Source: Deltaproteobacteria bacterium | GTDB taxonomy: Bacteria; Desulfobacterota; Dissulfuribacteria; Dissulfuribacterales; S140-46 | Direction of reading: 5' to 3' | DNA length: 6,174 bases | Assembly (NCBI GenBank): GCA_015491585.1 | Contig: WFVQ01000048.1 | Coordinates: 1-6,174, forward strand | Part shown: one piece after another, positions 1-6,174 of the stretch | How the letters are laid out: every line of letters begins with the position of its first letter | Position numbering within the stretch: position 1 is the first letter of the stretch | The notes under the pieces: model-generated | The model's database searches: none | What the model was told of the DNA's origin: nothing | What the model saw: only the letters and a program-made list of their open reading frames with translations | Program-made: the position numbers and the translations under genes

Positions 1-15
1 GGACTATATTTTTCC

Positions 16-21
16 AGGAGG
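16..21 (+). promoter_or_regulatory. Shine-Dalgarno sequence of the plus-strand hypothetical gene
   Basis: AGGAGG is a full consensus ribosome binding site. It lies 5 bases before the ATG at 27 and 8 bases before the ATG at 30, so it fixes the start to this pair and slightly favours the second. It is the main evidence that the downstream frame is a real gene. Only 15 bases precede it in the window, too few to judge a promoter. Confidence 0.8.
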
Positions 22-26
22 CTGCT

Positions 27-1007
27 ATGATGACACCTTTACTCTTTCCCATCACACACCCTAAACAGGATCTTGTGAACCTGTTGGCCTCTCTTGGCTG
101 GAGCAAGGTCGCCCTGCTCGCCCCGGTTCCACAGGAGGATCCGGCGGTCAACGGCGCGCCGTCCCTGGAGGCGGATATTCTCACCCCCAGTGTCAGCCAG
201 GAGGTAAAGGAGAAGGTGGAGAGACTAAGCCGCGACCTGAAGAACTGGGCCTCTGCCCTTGGACTGGGACAGGATCTTTCCGCCGGGCAGCTCCTGGACA
301 TCATGAGGCGCTATGAGGACGAATCCGTCCAAGAGATCGTGGACCTCCTGAAAGACAAATCCAACGAAGATCACCTCCTCAACGCCCTGCTCCTCCTCTC
401 GCTATCCCACAGGGCGGACGCCGAGCAGGACATGCTGGACCGTGAGGTGAGAAAACTGGCGGAAGAGCAGAGGAAATTGCAGGCCATCCTCCAGGGAACC
501 GGGAAAGAGGAAGGGCAAACCGGCCGCCTTCAACCCATCGAACCTCTTGGAACGATGCGCGAGCGGCTGAAGGCGTGGGCCATCGCCTTGTCCCTGGTGG
601 AGGCCGACCTCTCCAACACCGTGCCCCTGGGCGAGACCATCGGCGTCAAGGACCTGATAGAGACAGAGGCGGAACGCCGCCTCAAGAGGAGAGTGGCCCA
701 GGATATCGCCGAGTTTCCGGTGCCCAGCGATATGCCTGCACGGGGAAGTGAATTCCGGCCCCTGGCGGCCAGGCTCATGGATGCCCTGACCGACGGCATC
801 GGCGCGGGTTCTGGCGGCGGCTGGCGCAATGAGGTGGAGGCGGTGGCAGCGGAGTGGTCAGGGCGTCTAACCGGCCCTCCTCCTGTCATGAAGCTGGTGC
901 TCTCGCTCTACGACTCCCCTCTCTCCGACCACCTCTCACTCCTGCTTCCAGAGGATTGGGGCGGCAGCCTCTCCACACTGCCCAATCTGGCCCTCTATCT
1001 GGTGTAG
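27..1007 (+). CDS. Hypothetical protein, soluble, with an internal helical repeat
   Basis: A complete 326-residue reading frame ending in TAG. I do not recognise the family and assign no function. It has no signal peptide, no membrane segment and no cysteine, so a cytoplasmic protein without metal-thiolate or Fe-S sites is likely. It appears mostly helical and charged. Residues about 129-156 are rich in Glu, Arg, Lys and Leu and could form a short coiled coil. The motif LKxWAxALxL occurs twice (residues 71-80 and 181-190), each followed within four residues by Asp-Leu-Ser, which suggests two related helical units. A Gly/Ser stretch (about 257-265) may be a linker, and the last residues are hydrophobic. 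The start is supported by AGGAGG at 16-21. Two adjacent ATGs (27 and 30) are possible, and the second has the more usual 8-base spacing. Codon use and base composition look like those of the neighbouring genes. The gene converges on nuoN, so it is not part of the nuo operon. Its own operon, if any, lies off the left edge. Confidence 0.8.
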   Translation: MMTPLLFPITHPKQDLVNLLASLGWSKVALLAPVPQEDPAVNGAPSLEADILTPSVSQEVKEKVERLSRDLKNWASALGLGQDLSAGQLLDIMRRYEDESVQEIVDLLKDKSNEDHLLNALLLLSLSHRADAEQDMLDREVRKLAEEQRKLQAILQGTGKEEGQTGRLQPIEPLGTMRERLKAWAIALSLVEADLSNTVPLGETIGVKDLIETEAERRLKRRVAQDIAEFPVPSDMPARGSEFRPLAARLMDALTDGIGAGSGGGWRNEVEAVAAEWSGRLTGPPPVMKLVLSLYDSPLSDHLSLLLPEDWGGSLSTLPNLALYLV

Positions 1008-1030
1008 TTACAAGGCCCAGGCCCAACCAT

Positions 1031-1056
1031 AAAAAAGGGGCGTATTCGCCCCTCTT
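1031..1056 (-). terminator. Intrinsic terminator at the end of the nuo operon
   Basis: Read on the minus strand, GGGGCG (1042-1037 paired with 1052-1047) forms a perfect six-pair GC stem around a four-base AATA loop. The stem is followed directly by six T residues (1036-1031). The stem can extend by A-U and one G-U pair using 1053-1056 and 1036-1033. The hairpin starts about 30 bases after the nuoN stop codon, as expected for a Rho-independent terminator closing the operon. On the plus strand the same hairpin is followed by TCTTCCCC, a poor U-tract, so it probably terminates the convergent gene less well. Confidence 0.9.
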
Positions 1057-1085
1057 CCCCTCCTATATACAACCTATCTCCTCGC

Positions 1086-2621
1086 TCAGAACACCAGCGC
1101 CAGGCTCTTCTGCGCTGCCAGGGCCGCATTATAGAACCCCTCAGGGAAAACCCCGAGGTAGAGCACGGCAAGCGCGGCAAAGACCAGGACCGCAGCGGTG
1201 GCGTAAGTAACCCTGCCAGGGACCACCTCCCGCACCGGCTCCTTCATGTAAAGGAAGTAGATCACCCGCAGGTAGTAGTAGGCGCCCATAGCGCTGGTCA
1301 GGATACCCAGTGCCGCCAGCAGCAGGTATCCCTTCTGGATAGCCGCAGAAAAGACATAGAATTTCGCTATGAACCCGGCGGTAGGTGGAAGCCCGGCCAT
1401 AGAGACCAGGAAGAGGGATAAGCAGAAGGCCAGGGCCGGGGCCTTGTAGCCCAGGCCGCGGTAGTCGTCCAGGGTCTGGGCCCTCCTCTCCTCCCCGTCG
1501 AGGAGATAGACCGCCCCGAACGCGCCCACGTTCATCAGGGTGTAGGCCAGCAGATAGAAGAGGACGCCGGAACGCCCAAGGTCGCTCGCAGCCATAATGC
1601 CAAGGCCCATGTAGCCGGCGTGGGCTATGGAGGAGTAGGCAAGCATCCGCTTGACGTTGGTCTGGTTGATGGCAAGAAGATTTCCGAAGAACATGGTCAA
1701 CAGGGAGAGCCACCAGAGCACCGGCTTCCAGTACTGGCCCAGTACCGCCAAGTGCGCGGTCATGTAGAACTGCGGCTGATCGCTGGCGCTGAGCATGGGC
1801 GAGAAGGCAACGGCCAGTATCTTGACGAAGATACCGAAGGCGCCCGCCTTTACAGCGGTGGCCATGAAGCCGGTCACAACGGACGGGGCACCCTCGTACA
1901 CGTCAGGCGTCCACATATGGAAGGGGACAAAGGCCATCTTGAACAGAAGCCCTCCCATTATCATGGCAAGGGCCACCAGGACCATCTTGTTGGCGAACAG
2001 GCCGTGGGACAGCTCCACCGCCAGCCTGGTCAGGTTTACGGTGCCTGAAAGCCCGTAAAGAAGCGCCATACCGAAGAGAAAGAAGGCCGAGCCGAAGCTG
2101 CCAAGCAGGAAATACTTGAACGCCCCCTCCTGGGACTCCCTGCTCTGCTTGAGATAGGCCGCCAACACATAGACCGCCACGGACATAACCTCCAGGGTGA
2201 TGAAGGCCATGAGCAGGTCCACGGACTGCACCATCGCCACGGTGCCGTACACCGCAAACACCAGGAGCACGAAGAACTCGCCCCGGTTCAGGTTGTTGTT
2301 CCTCAGATAGCCCATGCTCAGGAGCGCAGACATGACGCCGGACAGCAGTACCACCGCCACGATGAAGGCGGAGAACTTGTCCATGGAGAAGACGTGCATG
2401 AAGACAAGCTGATTGAGATTCCACTCCTTGGAGACCACATGGCCCAGCGTGGCCAGCATGAGCAGGGCGGATACCCATCCCATCCACGAGACCCGCTTCT
2501 CACCGGGCTTGTCCATGAGCCAAAGGTCCATGAATATGAGGACCAGGCCCGCCCCGAGCAGGATCAACTGGCCGCCCGCGATGTGCCACAACTCGTATAG
2601 GTCGAAACTGAAACCGTTCAT
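1086..2621 (-). CDS. nuoN: NADH-quinone oxidoreductase subunit N (complex I)
   Basis: A complete 511-residue antiporter-like subunit of respiratory complex I, in the inner membrane. It forms one proton channel of the membrane arm, closest to the quinone-binding end among L, M and N. About 14 membrane helices can be traced, from about residue 13 to 493. Family residues are present: Glu144 in TM5 (ITLEVMS), Lys228 in TM7 (FKMAFVPFHMWTPD), Lys258 in TM8 (AVKAGAFG) and Lys420 in the broken TM12 (LPPTAGFIAKF). A Lys rather than Glu in TM12 separates NuoN from NuoM. The motif VYEGAP (241-246) is also typical of NuoN, and the length fits the family. The ATG lies 2 bases after the nuoM TAG stop. Its ribosome site (GGGAG, 2633-2629) is inside the end of nuoM, so translation is probably coupled. 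It is the last gene of the operon, followed by a terminator. No defect is visible. Confidence 0.97.
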   Translation of the reverse strand: MNGFSFDLYELWHIAGGQLILLGAGLVLIFMDLWLMDKPGEKRVSWMGWVSALLMLATLGHVVSKEWNLNQLVFMHVFSMDKFSAFIVAVVLLSGVMSALLSMGYLRNNNLNRGEFFVLLVFAVYGTVAMVQSVDLLMAFITLEVMSVAVYVLAAYLKQSRESQEGAFKYFLLGSFGSAFFLFGMALLYGLSGTVNLTRLAVELSHGLFANKMVLVALAMIMGGLLFKMAFVPFHMWTPDVYEGAPSVVTGFMATAVKAGAFGIFVKILAVAFSPMLSASDQPQFYMTAHLAVLGQYWKPVLWWLSLLTMFFGNLLAINQTNVKRMLAYSSIAHAGYMGLGIMAASDLGRSGVLFYLLAYTLMNVGAFGAVYLLDGEERRAQTLDDYRGLGYKAPALAFCLSLFLVSMAGLPPTAGFIAKFYVFSAAIQKGYLLLAALGILTSAMGAYYYLRVIYFLYMKEPVREVVPGRVTYATAAVLVFAALAVLYLGVFPEGFYNAALAAQKSLALVF

Positions 2622-2623
2622 CT

Positions 2624-4213
2624 CTACTCTCCCAGCTCTCCGCTCTTCTCAATGGAATGACCGCTCCCGGCAGCGCCTGAGTGGCGGGCCGCCGGACAGG
2701 TGCCGGCATAGGCCGGGCCCTGCTCCACCTTCACCTGGTGAATGAACTTGTCCACCGAGACGTGCATCTTATCCAGGAAGAAGTTGGGATAGAGCCCGAT
2801 CCAGAAGATCAGGCCGACCAGGGGCAGCAGGTAGAGGAACTCCCGGCAGGTGAGGTCTTTCAACGACTCGTTCTTTGGATTGGTGACCTCTCCGTAGAAG
2901 ACCCGCTGCACCATCCAGAGCATGTAAACCGCCCCGAGGATGACACCCGTGGCCGCCAGCACCGCGGCCGCCTTGTTGACCTTGAAGGCGCCCAGGAGGA
3001 TCAGGAACTCCCCTATGAAGCCGTTGGTCGTAGGAAACCCAATGGAGGACAGGGTCACGATCAGAAAGATGGTGGCATAGGCCGGCATCACCCGGGCTAT
3101 TCCGCCGTACTCCTTGATGAGCCTGGTGTGGCGCCTCTCGTAGATGACACCTACCAGAAGGAACAGGGCTCCTGTGGAAATCCCGTGGTTTATCATCTGC
3201 AGGATGGAGCCCTCCACGCCCTGTCTGCTCAGGACATAGAGGCCAAGCATGCAGTATCCCAGGTGGGACACCGAGGAGTAGGCCACCAGCTTCTTGATGT
3301 CCGGCTGCACCATTGCCACCAGGGCCCCGTAGATTATACCGATCACCGAGAGGGTGATTATCAGCGGCGCGAAGAAGGCCGACCCCTCAGGAAAGAGCGG
3401 CATGGCGAACCTCAGGAATCCGTAGGTCCCCATCTTCAGGAGTATGCCGGCGAGGATGACGGAACCGGCCGTGGGCGCCTCGACATGGGCGTCGGGCAGC
3501 CATGTGTGCAGAGGAAACATGGGGACCTTTATGGCAAACGCGAAGGCGAAGGCCGCAAAGAAGGCCAGCTCGTAGAAACGTGGGAGATGGGTCCCGTAAA
3601 GTTCGAGCAAGTTGAAGGTCAGAGTGCCGGTCTCGGCGCGGTGGAAATAGACCAGACCAATTATGCAGACCAGCATCAGGAGCGAACCCACCGCAGTGTA
3701 GAGGAAGAACTTGACCGCTGCGTATATGCGCCTCTCTCCCCCCCACACGCCGATTATCAAGTACATGGGGATGAGCATCAGCTCCCAGAAGACGTAGAAG
3801 AGGAAGAGATCGAGGGCCACGAAGGTGCCAAGCATGGCGGTCTCCAGCACCAGTATGGCCACCATGAACTCCTTGACCCGCTTGGTTACCGCGCTCCACG
3901 TGGAGAGTATGGTTATCGGGGTGAGGAAGGTGGTGAGCATGATGAGCCAGAATGAGAGCCCGTCCATGCCGAGGAAGTATGAGATCCCGAAGCTCTCTAT
4001 CCACGGCTTGTGTTCCACGAACTGGAACCCGGCCTGGCCAGGGTCGAATGCGGCGTACAGCCTCAGCGACACCAGAAAGACCAGGATGGAAGTGACAAAG
4101 GCGATCCACCTGATCACCCCCTTCCCTTCCTCGCTCTTCTGGGGAATGAACAGTATGGGCAACACGCCCAGGAGGGGAAGAAACGTAACGTATGTCAGTA
4201 TCGGCCCGTGCAT
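2624..4213 (-). CDS. nuoM: NADH-quinone oxidoreductase subunit M (complex I)
   Basis: A complete 529-residue antiporter-like subunit of the inner-membrane arm of complex I, sitting between NuoN and NuoL and carrying one proton channel. About 14 membrane helices can be traced between residues 5 and 481. Key residues are present: Glu144 in TM5 (FWELMLIPMYL), Lys229 in TM7 (IKVPMFPLHTWLPDAH), Lys260 in TM8 (GILLKMGTYG) and Glu402 in the broken TM12 (FPTTNGFIGEF). The TM12 Glu is diagnostic for NuoM against NuoN and NuoL. HVEAPT (243-248) is also characteristic. The start is the ATG at 4213-4211, with AAGG (4224-4221) 7 bases upstream. After the last helix comes a polar tail of roughly 30 residues (about 498-529), rich in Gly, Ala and Ser with one Cys (506), which makes the protein a little longer than the roughly 510-residue E. 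coli form. It lies 60 bases after nuoL and 2 bases before nuoN. Confidence 0.98.
   Translation of the reverse strand: MHGPILTYVTFLPLLGVLPILFIPQKSEEGKGVIRWIAFVTSILVFLVSLRLYAAFDPGQAGFQFVEHKPWIESFGISYFLGMDGLSFWLIMLTTFLTPITILSTWSAVTKRVKEFMVAILVLETAMLGTFVALDLFLFYVFWELMLIPMYLIIGVWGGERRIYAAVKFFLYTAVGSLLMLVCIIGLVYFHRAETGTLTFNLLELYGTHLPRFYELAFFAAFAFAFAIKVPMFPLHTWLPDAHVEAPTAGSVILAGILLKMGTYGFLRFAMPLFPEGSAFFAPLIITLSVIGIIYGALVAMVQPDIKKLVAYSSVSHLGYCMLGLYVLSRQGVEGSILQMINHGISTGALFLLVGVIYERRHTRLIKEYGGIARVMPAYATIFLIVTLSSIGFPTTNGFIGEFLILLGAFKVNKAAAVLAATGVILGAVYMLWMVQRVFYGEVTNPKNESLKDLTCREFLYLLPLVGLIFWIGLYPNFFLDKMHVSVDKFIHQVKVEQGPAYAGTCPAARHSGAAGSGHSIEKSGELGE
2629..2633 (-). promoter_or_regulatory. Ribosome binding site of nuoN inside the 3' end of nuoM
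   Basis: GGGAG on the minus strand lies 7 bases before the nuoN ATG and falls within the last codons of nuoM. Ribosomes finishing nuoM therefore pass over the nuoN start region, which supports translational coupling and the chosen nuoN start. Confidence 0.65.
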
Positions 4214-4273
4214 ATCAACACCTTCTCACTCTTTTTTCCTGCGGTTGCTCCATGCCTCGCCAACGGAGAGGGC

Positions 4274-6162
4274 TTACCTTATCCCGACGAAGTACCATAG
4301 GATACCAACCACTCCCATGAGCAGGAACGCGCCGTATGTCTGTATATAGCCGTTCTGCAGCCGTCCCACCGCATAGGAGCCCCTCTGTGCCAGCCACGCC
4401 GGCCCGTTGACACAGATGCCGTCTATCATAAAGGCGTCCACCACCTTCCACAGGAAGATGGAGAAGTAGTAGATGGGATAGACGAATATGAGGAAGTAGA
4501 TCTCGTCCACGAAGTACTTGTTGTAAACCAGCTTGTAGTGCATGGCATAGGTCTCCGCTAGCTTCCTGGGCAGCTCCGGGAACCTCTTCACGTAGATCCA
4601 GGATGCCAGCGCAATACCTACCGCCGCCACCGCCACCGATAGGGTCATCAGGCCCCACTCAAACGCATGGGAGTAGTGCGGGGCCACGGCGACCTTGGCG
4701 ATTATCTCGTTGGAGCTCTCGAACACCGGATCGAGGAAATGCTCCAGGAGGTTGGGGACGTGGCCCAGCATGTGGCCGATGAGCGGGGAGATCCCGAGCC
4801 AGCCTCCGGTCACCGAGAGAAACGCCAGGATCACAAGGGGCACCGTCATCACCCACGGCGACTCGTGGAGGTGGTGCGCCTGCTCCTGGGTGCCGCGGAA
4901 CTCGCCGTGGAAGGTGAGGTGTATGAGCCGGAACATATAGAAGGCGGTGATACCCGCGCCCAAGGTGCCCATGAACCATATCACCTTGCCCATGACCGGA
5001 TAATAGGGATAGGTGAAGGCCTTCCACAAGATCTCGTCCTTGCTGAAGAACCCGGCAAATGGCGGAATCCCGGCGATGGCCAGGGTGGCTATCAGCATAG
5101 TGGCATAGGTTATGGGCATCTTCTTGGCCAGCCCGCCCATGTGCCTCATGTCCTGGTCGCCCCCCATTGCGTGGATCACCGACCCAGAGCAGAGGAAGAG
5201 GCACGCCTTAAAGAAGGCGTGGGTCATCAGATGGAAGATTCCCGCCCAGTAGGCGGTCACCCCCACACCTATGAACATGTAACCCAACTGGCTCACCGTC
5301 GAATATGCCAGCACCTTCTTTATGTCGTTCTGCAGGATGCCGATGGTCGCAGCAAAGAGCGCGGTGGCCGCAGCTATCAGGGCCACCACCAGGGATGCAG
5401 TGGGCGCCAGGGTATAGAGTACGTTGGTCCGGGCCACCATATATACACCGGCCGTCACCATAGTTGCAGCGTGAATGAGTGCCGAGACAGGAGTGGGACC
5501 TGCCATTGCATCCGGAAGCCAGACATACAGCGGTATCTGGGCCGACTTGCCTGTGGCCCCGACGAAGAGCAGCAGGCACATGGCGACCACCACCGGCGCG
5601 TTCAGGGCAAGGCTGCCCTCGTGGAACATCTCGGCGGCCTTTGGAAAGACATCGAGATAAGAGAGGGAGCCGAAGGTGAGGAACATCAGGAACATTCCCA
5701 GCACAAAGCCGAAATCGCCGATCCTGTTGACTATGAACGCCTTCTTCCCGGCATCTGCGTTCTCGTTACCCTGGTACCAGAACCCTATGAGCAGGTAGGA
5801 GGCCAGGCCGACACCCTCCCAGCCCACGAACATCACCAGGTAGTTGGCGCCGAGGACCAGCAGCGTCATGAAGAAGACGAACATGTTGAGATAGGCGAAA
5901 TAGCGCCAGTACGACTCGTCGTCGTGCATGTAGCCGGTGCTGTACACATGGATGAGGAACCCGACGCCGGTGACCACCAGGATCATCACGGCCGACAACT
6001 GGTCGATCAAGAAGGCGATGTCAACCTTGAAGGAGCCAACGGCCATCCAGGTCCAGAGTTCCTGGAGGAGCTGACGCTCGCCAGCGGGCATGCCCATTAG
6101 CTGCCATACCGACATGGCAGCCACCAGGAACGCAGCGCCTATGCTGGTGCAGCCCACCATGG
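4274..6162 (-). CDS. nuoL: NADH-quinone oxidoreductase subunit L (complex I), 5' end missing
   Basis: The distal antiporter-like subunit of complex I, in the inner membrane. 628 residues are visible from the ATG at 6160 to the TAA stop. Conserved sites, numbered from that ATG: Glu115 in TM5 (GWEGVGLASYLLIGF), Lys205 in TM7 (GKSAQIPL), DAMAGPTPVSALIHAATMV at 217-235 with His230 in TM8, His310 and His314 (FHLMTHAFFK), Lys318, and Lys374-Asp375-Glu376 in TM12 (GFFSKDEI). The C-terminal region (about 495-628) holds the NuoL-specific part: a membrane helix, the long lateral helix that runs along NuoM and NuoN (about 540-585), and a final membrane helix. Compared with remembered E. coli NuoL numbering, Glu115 here corresponds to Glu144, so about 24-29 N-terminal residues, including most of TM1, are missing. 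The ATG at 6160 is therefore probably internal, not the start. The in-frame TAA upstream of it (6172-6170) lies in adapter sequence. nuoA-K are expected beyond the right edge. Confidence 0.97.
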
Positions 6163-6174
6163 CTGTCTCTTATA
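6163..6174. other. Residual Tn5 mosaic-end (tagmentation adapter) sequence at the contig end
   Basis: The last 12 bases, CTGTCTCTTATA, are identical to the first 12 of the 19-base Tn5 mosaic end as read into from an insert (CTGTCTCTTATACACATCT). The match runs exactly to the edge, which is the pattern left by incomplete adapter trimming in transposase-based libraries. A chance 12-base match at a set place is about 1 in 17 million. It should not be read as genomic sequence. The first base could also be genomic, since it cannot be told apart. Confidence 0.9.

Noticed and set aside
5..10. TATATT as a possible -10 promoter element for the plus-strand gene
   Set aside because: It sits only 17 bases before the ATG, next to the ribosome binding site, and the -35 region would lie outside the window. 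It cannot be judged.
530..889. A 119-codon minus-strand open frame inside the plus-strand hypothetical gene
   Set aside because: Its composition is biased to Arg, Ser and Pro, as in an out-of-frame GC-rich translation. The plus-strand frame is longer and has a consensus ribosome binding site.
1014..1025. Tandem GGCCCA repeat just after the plus-strand gene
   Set aside because: Two copies of a six-base unit in GC-rich DNA are expected by chance, and no longer array is present.
1620..2048. A 142-codon plus-strand open frame opposite nuoN
   Set aside because: It is again in exact codon register with nuoN, with a biased His/Gly/Glu composition. It is an antisense shadow.
2681..3955. A 424-codon plus-strand open frame opposite nuoM
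   Set aside because: It lies exactly codon-on-codon against nuoM. Hydrophobic NTN codons read on the other strand as NAN codons, giving a charged Gly/His/Glu/Gln-rich product without stops. It is a shadow of a GC-rich membrane protein gene.
4667..6100. A 477-codon plus-strand open frame opposite nuoL
   Set aside because: It has the same codon-register antisense effect as opposite nuoM: a highly charged His/Glu/Gly-rich translation with no recognisable domain, while the minus strand encodes a clear NuoL.
1086..6162. The cluster as a Mrp-type Na+/H+ antiporter or a hydrogenase membrane arm instead of complex I
   Set aside because: The three proteins carry subunit-specific NuoL, NuoM and NuoN features (the NuoL lateral-helix C-terminus, the NuoM TM12 Glu, the NuoN TM12 Lys) in the standard nuo order. 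No Mrp or hydrogenase small subunit is present.

Overview
The window holds the distal end of a respiratory complex I (nuo) operon on the minus strand, in the order nuoL-nuoM-nuoN, convergent with one complete plus-strand gene of unknown function. The organism is most likely a Gram-negative bacterium of moderately high GC content. The separate nuoL, nuoM and nuoN genes as the last three of a cluster fit the standard bacterial 14-subunit layout. The flavour of the sequences would fit Desulfobacterota/Deltaproteobacteria or a neighbouring phylum, but that placement is a weak impression because no marker gene is present.

Layout from left to right: positions 27-1007 (+) encode a 326-residue soluble, cysteine-free protein that I do not recognise. 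It has a strong Shine-Dalgarno sequence and an internal helical repeat. Positions 1008-1085 are the convergent intergenic spacer, which holds a clear intrinsic terminator oriented for the nuo operon. Positions 1086-2621 (-) are nuoN and 2624-4213 (-) are nuoM. They are separated by only 2 bases, so translation is probably coupled. A 60-base spacer follows, then nuoL from 4274 to the right edge (-), which lacks its first two or three dozen codons.

NuoL, NuoM and NuoN are the three large antiporter-like membrane subunits that form the distal part of the complex I arm. They work as one proton-pumping module driven by the quinone reduction chemistry of subunits encoded upstream, outside the window. 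All the key charged residues (TM5 Glu, TM7 Lys, TM8 Lys or His, TM12 Lys or Glu) can be located, so each looks functional.

The last 12 bases (6163-6174) exactly match the inner part of the Tn5 transposase mosaic end used in tagmentation libraries. The right edge is therefore very probably a contig end with leftover adapter, and this adapter creates a false in-frame stop just upstream of an internal ATG of nuoL. I see no mobile element, CRISPR array, RNA gene or clearly new system. The main unexplained item is the plus-strand protein.
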